Below are positions 25,011 to 33,665 of a stretch of DNA of 64,000 nt, piece by piece. The notes under the pieces were generated by a model, which saw nothing but the letters and a program-made list of their open reading frames with translations, searched no databases and had not been told where the DNA came from. The stretch is from JAAYXE01 sp964391195 (lineage in GTDB: Bacteria > Chloroflexota > Anaerolineae > Anaerolineales > UBA4823). The position numbers were made by a program, and so were the translations under genes. How positions within the stretch are numbered: position 1 is the first letter of the stretch; every line of letters begins with the position of its first letter. The stretch covers positions 1-64,000 of the forward strand of contig CAYMLG010000022.1 of assembly GCA_964391195.1 (NCBI GenBank), read 5' to 3'.

Positions 25011-26711
25011 ATGATCGCAGCGTTAAAGGCCGATGCTCAAGATTTCAGTCTATGGCCCTGGGCAAAAATAGAGCCTTTGTACCAGGAACTTCTGGACCGG
25101 GAGTTGAGCCAGGAAGGACTGGAGTCCTGGTTAGGTGACTGGACTCGCCTGGCATCACTGGTGCTAGAGTCTCTCGCCCGCTTGGAGTTAGCCGCAACCC
25201 TCGATACCACCGATGAGCAGGCTGACGAACGCTTGCAGCGCTTTCTGGATGAGATCTATCCCCTGGCGCAAGCGATGGAGCAGAAGCTGAAGGAAAAGCT
25301 CCTCGCCACAGGCTTGCAGCCAGAAGGCTTCGAGATCCCTTTACGAAATATGCGCGCGGAGGCGGAGTTATTCCGGCAGGAGAACCTTCCGCTGTTCAGC
25401 GAGGAGAAGAAGCTGGGCAACGAATACGACAAGATCATTGGCGCCCAAACGGTGGAGTGGGAAGGCAAAGAAGTGACCATCTCACAACTGCTCCCTGTGC
25501 TCCAGGATCGCGACCGCTCCCGCCGGGAACGCGCCTGGCGGTTGAGCGCTGAGCGACAACTGGCCGACCGGGAAGCCATCAATCGCCTATGGCAAAAGCT
25601 GTTCAGCCTGCGCCTACGTATGGCCGCCAATGCCGGGCTGCCGGATTACCGCGCTTTTCGCTGGCGAGAGATGCTGCGCTTCGATTACACACCCGAAAAC
25701 TGTGAGCAATTCCACCAGGCGATCGAAGCAGTCGTCGTTCCGGCCGCGCGGGAAATTTACGAGAAACGCCGGAGGCGGCTTGGAGTGGACTCACTCCGCC
25801 CCTGGGATCTGGATGTGGACCCCTTAGGCCGGGAACCGCTTCAGCCTTACCGGACCATCCAGGAACTGGAGGAGAAGGGGGAGGCAATCTTCCGGCGGGT
25901 GGACCCAAAGCTTGGGGAGTATTTCGCCACGATGCGCCAGGAGAGGTTGCTGGATTTAAATAACCGCAAAGGCAAAGCGCCCGGCGCTTATTGCACGGAA
26001 TTTATGACAATCCGCCGCCCCTTCATATTTGCGAACTCGGTCGGCTTACACGATGACGTCCAAACTTTGCTGCACGAGAGCGGGCATGCGTTCCATGTGT
26101 TCGAGATCGCACACTGGCCGTACCACCAGCAGATGGAAGTGGGGTATGAGTTCTCTGAGGTAGCCTCAATGGGGATGGAGCTTTTAGCTGCGCCTTATCT
26201 GACCGAGGACTGCGGTGGCTTCTATACCCCGGCCGATGCGGCCCGGGCGAGGATCCAACATCTGGAAACTTGCATCCTGTTCTGGCCTTACATGGCAGTG
26301 GTTGACGCGTTCCAGCACTGGGCCTACACCCACCCCGAAGCGGCTGCAGATCCGGCAAATTGTGATGCTCAATGGGCTGCGCTCTGGCAGCGCTTCATGG
26401 TGGGCGTCGATTGGACCGGACTTGAAGACGAGATGAAAACCGGCTGGCACCGCAAGCTGCATATTTACCGCTACCCGTTCTATTATGTGGAGTATGGGCT
26501 GGCGCAACTGGGAGCGATGCAGGTGTGGCGCAATGCACTGGCCGACCAGGCCGGCGCTGTGGCTTCTTATCGCCGCGCGCTGGCTTTGGGTGGAACAGTC
26601 CCTCTACCAGACCTGTTTGCCGCTGCCGGGGCCCGTTTCTCTTTCGATGCCGGAACCTTAGGCGAAATGGTCAACCTGGCGATGGATACCATCGCCGCGC
26701 TGGAAAGCTGA
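25011..26711 (+). CDS. pepF: M3 family oligoendopeptidase (PepF type)
   Basis: A 566-residue zinc metallopeptidase. The HExxH motif reads LLHESGHAFH (about residues 351-355), and the third ligand Glu lies in EFSEVASMGMELL about 25 residues later. Upstream, APGAYCTEFMTIRRPFIFANS and downstream, RYPFYYVEYGLAQLGAMQVW, are typical of the M3B oligoendopeptidase F group. No signal peptide, so it acts in the cytoplasm on short peptides. GGAGGGG precedes the ATG at 25011. It starts 19 bases after gatA and is probably in the same operon. Confidence 0.92.
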   Translation: MIAALKADAQDFSLWPWAKIEPLYQELLDRELSQEGLESWLGDWTRLASLVLESLARLELAATLDTTDEQADERLQRFLDEIYPLAQAMEQKLKEKLLATGLQPEGFEIPLRNMRAEAELFRQENLPLFSEEKKLGNEYDKIIGAQTVEWEGKEVTISQLLPVLQDRDRSRRERAWRLSAERQLADREAINRLWQKLFSLRLRMAANAGLPDYRAFRWREMLRFDYTPENCEQFHQAIEAVVVPAAREIYEKRRRRLGVDSLRPWDLDVDPLGREPLQPYRTIQELEEKGEAIFRRVDPKLGEYFATMRQERLLDLNNRKGKAPGAYCTEFMTIRRPFIFANSVGLHDDVQTLLHESGHAFHVFEIAHWPYHQQMEVGYEFSEVASMGMELLAAPYLTEDCGGFYTPADAARARIQHLETCILFWPYMAVVDAFQHWAYTHPEAAADPANCDAQWAALWQRFMVGVDWTGLEDEMKTGWHRKLHIYRYPFYYVEYGLAQLGAMQVWRNALADQAGAVASYRRALALGGTVPLPDLFAAAGARFSFDAGTLGEMVNLAMDTIAALES

Positions 26712-26877
26712 AGGTGGCATTCGCCGGGCAGATGCCGGTGAGCGCCGGATTGTAGGGCGCTAACGGCCGATTTTTGGCGGGCAATTCCCAGGATTGGAAA
26801 CTCCTGGTGATATGGGTGGGAATGAAGAAACGGATCAACTTCGTCCCTTTGGAGCTATCAGAGTAAGGAGGAGAAAA

Positions 26878-27342
26878 ATGCCTGGATGGTTAAAGGCCGG
26901 TCTCATCGGCGCTGTCGTGCTTGTCGTATTGACTCTGCTTGGGCTGATCCCGATCGTCTCCTGTCTTGTTATTCCCCTGACCCTGCTGGCCTATGCGGGG
27001 ATCGGCGCTCTGGCTGCTTCGTATATGCCACCGCCGCGCGCAGCCGGTCAGGCAGCCGGACAGGGCGCTTTGGCTGCGACGGTCGCCTCGGTGATCGGCG
27101 GCATCGCGCAATGGATCCTCACCGCAGTGCAGGCTTCGACGGTTAATATTGCAGAAGCGATCAGCCAGCTCCCCCCGGAAACCCTGCAGCAGTTGGAAGA
27201 TGCAGGGGTCGATCCGGCTTTGTTTTTCGGGGGAGGAATGGCCGCCGTAGTTGGGTTTATCTGCTGCTCGGTTGGCGTCCTGGTGGCAGTGGCCCTGGGA
27301 GCAGTGGGCGGCGCAATTTATGCCGCCGCGAGGCAATCCTGA
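26878..27342 (+). CDS. Hypothetical membrane protein, Gly/Ala-rich
   Basis: A 154-residue protein with two to four hydrophobic segments: about residues 6-50 (AGLIGAVVLVVLTLLGLIPIVSCLVIPLTLLAYAGIGALAA, probably two helices), about 70-90, and 118-148. A short polar stretch (about 95-115, SQLPPETLQQLEDAGVDPALF) lies between. I do not recognise the family. AAGGAGGAG five bases upstream of ATG 26878 fixes the start. It follows pepF by 166 bases and is followed by a hairpin. Confidence 0.78.
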   Translation: MPGWLKAGLIGAVVLVVLTLLGLIPIVSCLVIPLTLLAYAGIGALAASYMPPPRAAGQAAGQGALAATVASVIGGIAQWILTAVQASTVNIAEAISQLPPETLQQLEDAGVDPALFFGGGMAAVVGFICCSVGVLVAVALGAVGGAIYAAARQS

Positions 27343-27377
27343 CCGGATCTAGCTCGGGATATCCCTGATTGAAAACA

Positions 27378-27420
27378 CTCAAAACCGGGTGGGCTATTCA
27401 GCGGCCTACCCGGTTTTGAG
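27378..27420 (+). terminator. 17-bp hairpin after the membrane-protein gene
   Basis: Positions 27378-27394 pair with 27404-27420 with a single G-T wobble, closing a 9-base loop. There is no T-tract on the plus strand. Position after a stop codon suggests termination or 3'-end protection. Confidence 0.5.
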
Positions 27421-27580
27421 AATCGGAATGGCCGCTTGCTCCGTAGCAAGATTATGGCTTTCTCAAAGCCTGGTAGCAAAATGAGCCGGGGTTGTAAGGG
27501 TATAATAAGGGGGATCAATTGGGTGATGCCCGCATCCCATAATTTTGTGAGCCGATAAAACTGAGTGAAGGGGATAGTTC

Positions 27581-28594
27581 ATGGTCAATAAAACATTAAA
27601 AGTAGTGATCCCAATGGCTGGGTTGGGTACCCGGCTGCGGCCGCATACCTGGAGCAAGCCGAAACAGTTGGTGAGTGTTGCCGGTAAAGCGGTGTTGGAT
27701 CATGTATTGGATTCGCTCGCCACGATTCCAAAGACAATCGATATGGAATTGATCAATATCGTTGGCTATTTGGGGGAGCAGATTGAGTGCTACGTTCAGG
27801 AGCATTACCCGGACCTGAAAACCCATACGGTTGTGCAGGAGAACCCGCGAGGGCAGTCACACGCAGTCTATCTCGCCCGCGAATATTTGCTCGGGCCGAT
27901 GCTGATCGTTTTCGCCGATACCCTGATCGAAACCGACCTGGGCTTCCTGGATGACGATCCCGGTGAAGGGATCGCCTGGGTCAAGCCGGTGCCCGATCCC
28001 CGCCGCTTCGGGGTTGCTGATGTTGGACCCGATGGGTGGGTCAGGCGGCTGGTGGAGAAGCCGCAGGATATGAGCAACAACCTGGCGGTCGTCGGCTTTT
28101 ACTATTTCCATAAGGGTGAGGATCTGGTAGCAGCCATCGAAGAGCAGATGGGCCGGGATATTCAGCTAAAAGGCGAGTTTTACCTGGCAGATGCGATCAA
28201 CATTATGCTCGAACACGGGTTGAAGATGCGCACAGAAAAAGTGGAAACCTGGTTGGACACCGGGACCCCTGAAGCCCTCCTTGAGACAAATCGTTATTTG
28301 CTCCAGCATGGTCTGGATAACAGCCGGGAAATCAACAATACAAACGGTAGCGTTATCATTTCTCCGGTGTTTATCCATCCGACAGCTCAGGTAAAAGATT
28401 CGATCATCGGTCCGTCTGTCTCCATCGGGGCCGGCTGCCAGGTCACGCACAGCATTATCCGGGATTCTATCCTTGAAGATGAAGCCCAGGCGACGAATGT
28501 GATCCTGGAAGACTCGCTGGTTGGCAGGTGCGCGCAGCTCAACCGCCGCGCTGCGGTGGTGAACGCCGGGGATAATACGGTGGTGACCATTTAA
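27581..28594 (+). CDS. Sugar-1-phosphate nucleotidyltransferase
   Basis: A 337-residue NTP-transferase. The N-terminal signature VVIPMAGLGTRLRPHTWSKPKQLVSVAGKAVLDHVL is that of glucose-1-phosphate thymidylyl-/uridylyl-type enzymes, and FADTLIETDL replaces the usual GDN motif, with Asp as metal ligand. The C-terminal 80 residues (INNTNGSVIISPVFIHPTAQVKDSIIGPSVSIGAGCQVTHSIIRDSIL) form a left-handed beta-helix of hexapeptide repeats, as in bifunctional or oligomerising members. The nucleotide and sugar are uncertain. It probably feeds surface polysaccharide synthesis. A TATAAT at 27501-27506 may be its -10; the ribosome binding site is GAAGGGGAT. Confidence 0.88.
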   Translation: MVNKTLKVVIPMAGLGTRLRPHTWSKPKQLVSVAGKAVLDHVLDSLATIPKTIDMELINIVGYLGEQIECYVQEHYPDLKTHTVVQENPRGQSHAVYLAREYLLGPMLIVFADTLIETDLGFLDDDPGEGIAWVKPVPDPRRFGVADVGPDGWVRRLVEKPQDMSNNLAVVGFYYFHKGEDLVAAIEEQMGRDIQLKGEFYLADAINIMLEHGLKMRTEKVETWLDTGTPEALLETNRYLLQHGLDNSREINNTNGSVIISPVFIHPTAQVKDSIIGPSVSIGAGCQVTHSIIRDSILEDEAQATNVILEDSLVGRCAQLNRRAAVVNAGDNTVVTI

Positions 28595-28641
28595 TAGACC
28601 AATCCTTCATCTGCTCGTTCTCAACAAAAGGAGCCGCTTCT

Positions 28642-29805
28642 GTGAAACAAAGCTATCTTGCCACTCGAGTGATCAACCTTAAGCCATCCGGAATCCGCAA
28701 ATTCTTCGATATTGTCGCCACGATGAAAGATGTAATCTCGCTAGGGATTGGAGAGCCGGATTTCACAACCCCGGCTCCGATCATCGAAGCGGGAATCCGC
28801 GCCTTGAATGCCGGCATGACCCACTATACCTCGAACCTGGGGATGATCGAACTGCGGGAAGAGATTTCTGCTCACCTGGACCATAAGTACCAGGTGTGCT
28901 ACGATCCAAAGTCCGAAGTTGTCATCACGGTCGGCGTATCCGAGGCGCTGTATCTGGCGCTGACTGCCATCCTGAACCCGGGAGAAGAGGTCATCATCCC
29001 CACGCCTTGCTTTGTCTCTTACCAGGCAGAAGTGATTTTGGCTGGGGGAACGCCGGTTGAAGTGAGGACTTGCGCTGAAGATGGATTTATCCTGCGTGGA
29101 GAAGCCTTGGAAGCTGCGATCACACCGCGCACCAAGGCAATCCTGCTCGGATATCCGGCGAATCCCACCGGCGCTGTGGCAACGCGGGATGCCTTGATGG
29201 AAATTGCTCGAATCGCAGAACAACATGATTTGATCGTTATTTCGGACGAGCTATATGATGAGCTGGTATATGAAGTTGAGCACGTCTGCTTCGCTTCGCT
29301 GCCCGGTATGTTCGAACGTACAATCTTGCTCGGCGGGTTTTCAAAGAACTATGCAATGACCGGTTGGCGGATCGGGTTTGCCTGTGCGCCGGAGGAAATT
29401 ATTCGCGGTCTGGTGCGGATTCACCAATATACAATCATGTCCGCCCCAACCGTAGCCCAGGTTGCGGCGTTGGAAGCGCTGCGCACTGGCCAGCCGCACG
29501 TGCAAGAAATGCGAGATGAGTACAACCGGCGCCGCAAGTTGATTGTGAGTGGCTTGAACGAACTGGGGCTTGTAACTTTCGTACCACATGGCGCTTTTTA
29601 TGCCTTCCCGAATATCACAGCGACCGGCCTGGATGATGAAACCTTCGCCCAAAAGCTGCTCGAAGAAGAAAGGGTGGCGGTAGTCCCCGGTTCCTCTTTC
29701 GGCCCGGGCGGTGAGGGGTATGTGCGCTGCTCATACGCAACCGCCTACGAGCAACTCGAAGAAGCGCTGCGGCGAATGGATCGCTTTATGCGCCGCCACG
29801 GTTGA
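28642..29805 (+). CDS. PLP-dependent class I/II aminotransferase (aspartate/aromatic type)
   Basis: A 387-residue fold type I aminotransferase. The N-terminus SLGIGEPDFTTPAPIIEA, the motif YPANPTGAVA that binds the cofactor phosphate region, VISDELYDELVYE with the PLP-binding Asp and Tyr, and the Schiff-base Lys in LGGFSKNYAMTGWRIG are all present. It resembles bacterial AspC/PatA-like enzymes that use aspartate, alanine or aromatic amino acids; the substrate cannot be chosen by eye. The start is GTG at 28642 with AAAGGAG upstream. It lies between the nucleotidyltransferase and gatB with short gaps. Confidence 0.92.
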   Translation: MKQSYLATRVINLKPSGIRKFFDIVATMKDVISLGIGEPDFTTPAPIIEAGIRALNAGMTHYTSNLGMIELREEISAHLDHKYQVCYDPKSEVVITVGVSEALYLALTAILNPGEEVIIPTPCFVSYQAEVILAGGTPVEVRTCAEDGFILRGEALEAAITPRTKAILLGYPANPTGAVATRDALMEIARIAEQHDLIVISDELYDELVYEVEHVCFASLPGMFERTILLGGFSKNYAMTGWRIGFACAPEEIIRGLVRIHQYTIMSAPTVAQVAALEALRTGQPHVQEMRDEYNRRRKLIVSGLNELGLVTFVPHGAFYAFPNITATGLDDETFAQKLLEEERVAVVPGSSFGPGGEGYVRCSYATAYEQLEEALRRMDRFMRRHG

Positions 29806-29923
29806 TAGCCGGTGAAGTCTGGGATTTGCTCGCCCTGGCTTGCGCACCTGCTGCCCGGATGAGCAGTTCCCGGTAACTGGATGGTCCTTCCCTATGAGCG
29901 GTATCGGTACAGGTTACGATTCG

Positions 29924-31396
29924 ATGAATGCTGTCGAGACAGGTGTGTATGAGGCCGTGATCGGCCTGGAAGTGCACGCCGTGTTGGAGACGAGATCGAA
30001 GATGTTCTGCGCCTGCCCGGTCGTTGATGTGACCGCCGCGGAACCCAACTCGGCTGTGTGCCCCGTATGTTCGGGAATGCCCGGCGTGCTGCCCGTGATC
30101 AACCGGCAGGCGGTTGAATATGCACTGCGGGTCGCTCTGGCGTTGGAATGTGAGGTCGCTCCGCAGAGCATATTTGCCCGCAAGAATTACTTTTATCCAG
30201 ATTTGCCCAAAGGGTATCAGATATCGCAGTACGAGCAGCCGCTGGCCTCGCGCGGCCGGTTGGTGATCCATACCCCTGAGGGGGAGAAAACCATTCGTAT
30301 TCGCCGGGTCCATCTGGAAGAGGATACCGGCAAATTGATTCATGCCAGTGGCAACGGGCAGGACTACACACTGGTGGACCTCAACCGGGCCGGTGTGCCT
30401 CTCCTGGAAATCGTCTCAGAGCCCGATCTACATTCGGCTGAGGAGGTTCGCCTGTACGCAGTCGCTCTCCGCAATCTGCTGCGGTACCTGGAGGTGAATT
30501 CGGGCGACATGCAGAAAGGGATCCTCCGCATTGAGCCAAACGTATCCGTCCGCTTGCGAGGCTTAGAAATGCTGGGGACGCGAACCGAGATAAAGAACCT
30601 GAACAGCTTTCGGGTTCTGGAACGGGCGGTCGATTATGAGATTCGCCGCCAGGTCGAGCAGCTCCGGTCGGGAAGGCCTGTTGTCCAGGAGACACGCGGA
30701 TGGGATGAATCTATGGATGCGACCGTCGCTCAGCGGTCGAAGGAGGAGGCCGAGGATTATCGTTATTTTCCGGAGCCCGATCTCCCGCCCCTGGTGATCG
30801 ACCGTGAGTGGATCGAGCGCGTGCGTCTCGGCCTTCCGGAGCTTCCCGCAGCCAGGTTCAGGCGGTTTCACGAGCAATATGGCCTGGGAGATTACGATGC
30901 CCAGGTTCTGACCGCCGAAAAGGCAGTGGCAGATTATTTTGAAGCTGCTGTAGCGGCTACTCCGGGGGCTGAACCGAAGCTGATGGCCAACTGGATAAGC
31001 GGCGAACTATTCAGCCTCTTGAATCAGGCGGGGATCGGTATCGAAGCGAGTCCGGTTACGGCTCAGAATCTGGCCGAACTGGTGAGCATGGTTGCCACCG
31101 GGGTGATCAACCAGACCACGGCAAAAGAGGTGCTGGCCGAAATGTTCGTAGGGGGGCGAACTGCAGCCGAGATTGTGGCTTCCGAAGGGCTGGCCCAGGT
31201 TTCGGATACGGTGCAAATTGCCGGATGGGTGCGCCAGGTGCTGGAAGAAAACCCGGAGCAGGTAGCAACCTACATGCGCGGCAAGGAGACCGTGTCGCGG
31301 TGGCTGTTTGGCCAGGTGATGCGGGTGGCACAGGGCAGGGCCAACCCGCAGCTCGTCCAGTTGGAGCTCGAACGCCAGTTGAAAGCCCTCAGGTGA
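29924..31396 (+). CDS. gatB: Asp-tRNA(Asn)/Glu-tRNA(Gln) amidotransferase subunit B
   Basis: A 490-residue GatB, the kinase and tRNA-binding subunit of GatCAB. The signature YEAVIGLEVHAVLETRSKMFC, the zinc-site pair CACP and CPVCSGMPG, and KNYFYPDLPKGYQISQYE and DLNRAGVPLLEIVSEPD are all diagnostic. The YqeY-like tRNA-binding tail (about 340-490) is intact. I start it at ATG 29924, which gives the usual N-terminus; ATG 29894 would add ten residues, and neither has a strong ribosome binding site. It is separated from gatCA by pepF, a membrane protein, a nucleotidyltransferase and an aminotransferase. Confidence 0.95.
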   Translation: MNAVETGVYEAVIGLEVHAVLETRSKMFCACPVVDVTAAEPNSAVCPVCSGMPGVLPVINRQAVEYALRVALALECEVAPQSIFARKNYFYPDLPKGYQISQYEQPLASRGRLVIHTPEGEKTIRIRRVHLEEDTGKLIHASGNGQDYTLVDLNRAGVPLLEIVSEPDLHSAEEVRLYAVALRNLLRYLEVNSGDMQKGILRIEPNVSVRLRGLEMLGTRTEIKNLNSFRVLERAVDYEIRRQVEQLRSGRPVVQETRGWDESMDATVAQRSKEEAEDYRYFPEPDLPPLVIDREWIERVRLGLPELPAARFRRFHEQYGLGDYDAQVLTAEKAVADYFEAAVAATPGAEPKLMANWISGELFSLLNQAGIGIEASPVTAQNLAELVSMVATGVINQTTAKEVLAEMFVGGRTAAEIVASEGLAQVSDTVQIAGWVRQVLEENPEQVATYMRGKETVSRWLFGQVMRVAQGRANPQLVQLELERQLKALR

Positions 31397-31529
31397 GGCG
31401 GTAGCGCTGCAACGGTGGCGGCCGGCCTCATAACCTGATCCCGCCCGGGTTTCCCTGAACTGCTGTCCGCCGGAAATAATGTGAAGGATGTCACCCCAAC
31501 CTGATACAGCCTGTCACTTGACCATTTGT

Positions 31530-31558
31530 CTGACATTTGATAAGCTTGGCGTTATCAA
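31530..31558 (+). promoter_or_regulatory. Candidate gdh promoter with embedded operator
   Basis: CTGACA (31530-31535) and TATCAA (31553-31558) are 17 bases apart. Within and overlapping them is TTGATAA-N8-TTATCAA (31537-31558), a 7-bp perfect inverted repeat placed where a repressor would block RNA polymerase. The promoter match is moderate. Confidence 0.4.
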
Positions 31559-31664
31559 GGTCGAAGCTGCTTAAACGCACGAGAAGCTGGATTTCCAGGT
31601 AGTACTCAAGGGTTTTTTGCCGTGGGCATAATACCAGTCATAAACACTGCGAAAGCAGCCATTG

Positions 31665-31697
31665 CGGGCGCCATACCGGGGTGCCCGTTTATATTTT
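31665..31697 (+). terminator. Terminator-like hairpin in the gdh leader (possible attenuator)
   Basis: CGGGCGCC (31665-31672) pairs with GGTGCCCG (31680-31687) with one G-T wobble, followed by TTTATATTTT. It lies 33 bases before the gdh ATG and well after the candidate promoter, so it would end transcription before the gene unless prevented. Confidence 0.5.
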
Positions 31698-31730
31698 CTT
31701 AATCCATTCCCGACGATAGGAGACGAACGA

Positions 31731-33017
31731 ATGGCAGATCTGATTAATGCTTTCCAGATGGCACAATCCCAATTCGATGGGGTAGCGAAGCAACTTAATC
31801 TGGATCCGCAGGTGGCCGAAATCCTGCGATGGCCCTCACGAGAATTCAAATTCATGATTCCCGTGCGCATGGACGATGGATCGATCCGGGTATTCTTCGG
31901 ATACCGGGTCCAACACAGCGACGCCCGCGGTCCCTCGAAAGGTGGCATTCGCTTCCACCCATCTGAGACGCTTGATACAGTTCGCGCCCTGGCGATGTGG
32001 ATGACCTGGAAGACGGCAGTCGCAGATATCCCCCTTGGCGGTGGAAAGGGCGGGGTAGCGGTCGATTCGGCGACGCTCTCGCAGACTGAACAGGAGCGCC
32101 TGTGCCGGGGATTTATCGATCAGATCTGGCGCAATATCGGTCCTCGCCAGGATATCCCGGCCCCCGATGTGGGCACCAATCCTCGGATGATGGGCTGGAT
32201 GATGGATGAATACTCCAAGCTGGTCGGGCAATACTCACCGGGAGCCATCACCGGAAAGCCGGTAGGCGGCGGCGGTTCTTTAGGCCGGAAGGAAGCGACC
32301 GGTTTCGGTGTGATCTACACCGTGCGCGAGGCGATGAAACACCTGAAGCTCGACCCGGAGAAATCGATCGCGGCGATTCAGGGGTTCGGAAACGTGGCCC
32401 AGTACGCGGCCATCGGCTTCACCGAACTCTTGGGCGGCAAGGTGGCCTGCGTCTCTTATTGGGATCGCTTAGACCGGGTTTCATATACCGTGAGCCATCC
32501 GAATGGCGTCAACCCTCGCTTCTTGCAGTCCATCACCGATGTGTACGGAACGATTGATAAGGACAAGGCCCGCGAAGCCGGGTATGTGATCGAAGACGGC
32601 AGCGCCTGGATCACCAAAGAAGCCGATGTGCTCATCCCCGCGGCTTTGGAAGGGCAGATCAACGACGAGACGGTTCAGTGCATCCACGATCGGGTCCGCC
32701 TGCTGGCTGAAGGCGCCAATGGGCCGACCACTCCGGAAGCCGATGAAGTATTGAAGCAGCGCCAAATCTTCGTTATCCCCGACTTCCTCTGCAACGCGGG
32801 TGGCGTGACCGTATCCTACTTCGAAGGTGTCCAGAACGATATGAATTACTACTGGACTCACGAAGAAGTCCTCCAGCGGCTGGACACCAAGATCACCCAG
32901 GCCTTCAACAGTGTCCTGGAAATGTCTGAGAGCGAGCACGTCTTTATGCGTGATGCTGCTTATATGGTGGCCATCAGACGGGTGATTCAGGCGATGGAAC
33001 TGCGCGGTTTGCTGTAA
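31731..33017 (+). CDS. gdhA: Glutamate dehydrogenase (Glu/Leu/Phe/Val family)
   Basis: A 428-residue hexameric-type glutamate dehydrogenase that interconverts glutamate and 2-oxoglutarate plus ammonia. Substrate-binding and catalytic Lys residues are in GPSKGGIRFHP and WKTAVADIPLGGGKGGV, the catalytic Asp is in IPAPDVGTNPRMMGWMMDEY, and the Rossmann fold starts at AAIQGFGNVAQYAA. Gly-rich GFGNVA followed by no clear acidic residue leaves NAD versus NADP use undecided. The ATG at 31731 is preceded by GATAGGAG; an upstream in-frame extension to 31662 crosses the leader hairpin and is unlikely. A strong terminator follows. Confidence 0.94.
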   Translation: MADLINAFQMAQSQFDGVAKQLNLDPQVAEILRWPSREFKFMIPVRMDDGSIRVFFGYRVQHSDARGPSKGGIRFHPSETLDTVRALAMWMTWKTAVADIPLGGGKGGVAVDSATLSQTEQERLCRGFIDQIWRNIGPRQDIPAPDVGTNPRMMGWMMDEYSKLVGQYSPGAITGKPVGGGGSLGRKEATGFGVIYTVREAMKHLKLDPEKSIAAIQGFGNVAQYAAIGFTELLGGKVACVSYWDRLDRVSYTVSHPNGVNPRFLQSITDVYGTIDKDKAREAGYVIEDGSAWITKEADVLIPAALEGQINDETVQCIHDRVRLLAEGANGPTTPEADEVLKQRQIFVIPDFLCNAGGVTVSYFEGVQNDMNYYWTHEEVLQRLDTKITQAFNSVLEMSESEHVFMRDAAYMVAIRRVIQAMELRGLL

Positions 33018-33034
33018 AAAAGAATTGAGCCAAA

Positions 33035-33083
33035 AAACATGGGCAGCGGCCTGGTACAGGCCTGGCTGCCCATGTTTATTTTA
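33035..33083 (+). terminator. Rho-independent terminator of gdhA
   Basis: AAACATGGGCAG (33035-33046) pairs with CTGCCCATGTTT (33066-33077), with an inner GGCCT/AGGCC stem, and is followed by ATTTTA. It starts 17 bases after the stop codon. Confidence 0.85.
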
Positions 33084-33223
33084 AGGATAAAACCCTGGTA
33101 AAATTCCTAGATCAAATGTACAATTAATTCGCGCAACAGACTTAGCCCCGATCGCAAAAACCATTGTGCGATTCATTGACTGGATTGAGGCTTAGCCCGT
33201 GATGGGGAAAGGAGCGGCTTGCT

Positions 33224-33514
33224 ATGTTGATTTCGCCGGAGGTCATGCACACGCTGCTGTATACCTTCCTGATAGCCATGGCGCTGATTGCCGGGCTATA
33301 TCTGCGCCGGCGCAGCCTGCCACTCACCGGATACCTGTTTTACGCCGCTCTGATCGTTTTCGTCCCGCTTCTTGGCCCATTCCTGACAATCGCTATTCGA
33401 CCGGGTACGCCTCGCCTTCCGGTAACTACGGCGCGGCAGAGGCGAGCCCAGCGGGAGCACCATTTCCTGCGTGATCGTCTCTCCTGGTTCGGGAAGAAGC
33501 GCTTCCCGGGCTAA
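33224..33514 (+). CDS. Small membrane protein, 96 aa
   Basis: I do not recognise a family. The product has two hydrophobic segments (about residues 8-26, HTLLYTFLIAMALIAGLYL, and 36-58, GYLFYAALIVFVPLLGPFLTIAI) and a strongly basic C-terminal tail of about 36 residues rich in Arg, which should face the cytoplasm. AAAGGAG eight bases before the ATG supports the start. Such short two-helix proteins with a basic tail often are regulatory or assembly subunits, but nothing here shows that. It is between gdhA and dnaN and on their strand. Confidence 0.72.
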   Translation: MLISPEVMHTLLYTFLIAMALIAGLYLRRRSLPLTGYLFYAALIVFVPLLGPFLTIAIRPGTPRLPVTTARQRRAQREHHFLRDRLSWFGKKRFPG

Positions 33515-33540
33515 GACTGGGTAGGCCTCATTTTTTCGTG

Positions 33541-33580
33541 ACTCGGTTTGATTGCAGATAGCCCGGCGATCAAACCGAGT
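33541..33580. terminator. 12-bp hairpin between small membrane protein gene and dnaN
   Basis: ACTCGGTTTGAT (33541-33552) and its exact complement (33569-33580) enclose a 16-base loop, 26 bases after the upstream stop codon. No T-tract follows, so this may end the transcript or only mark its 3' end. Confidence 0.45.
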
Positions 33581-33665
33581 AACATTTAACATATCGTTCA
33601 CTAGCAAAAACGCCTCTCTCGTTGTATACTCTGTCATGGAAAACATCCACTGAGGAGAGGAGCGC

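Larger units (their letters stand above)
31397..31730 (+). promoter_or_regulatory. gatB-gdh intergenic region: promoter and leader of glutamate dehydrogenase
   Basis: No coding sequence is seen in this 334-base gap. It contains a candidate promoter with an inverted repeat (31530-31558) and, further down, a leader of about 170 bases that ends in a terminator-like hairpin just before the gdh ribosome binding site. Confidence 0.5.

Noticed and set aside
29840..29923. GatB with a 28-residue N-terminal extension
   Set aside because: The extra part (Cys/Pro-rich) is not in the family and has no start signals; the family N-terminus begins close to 29924.
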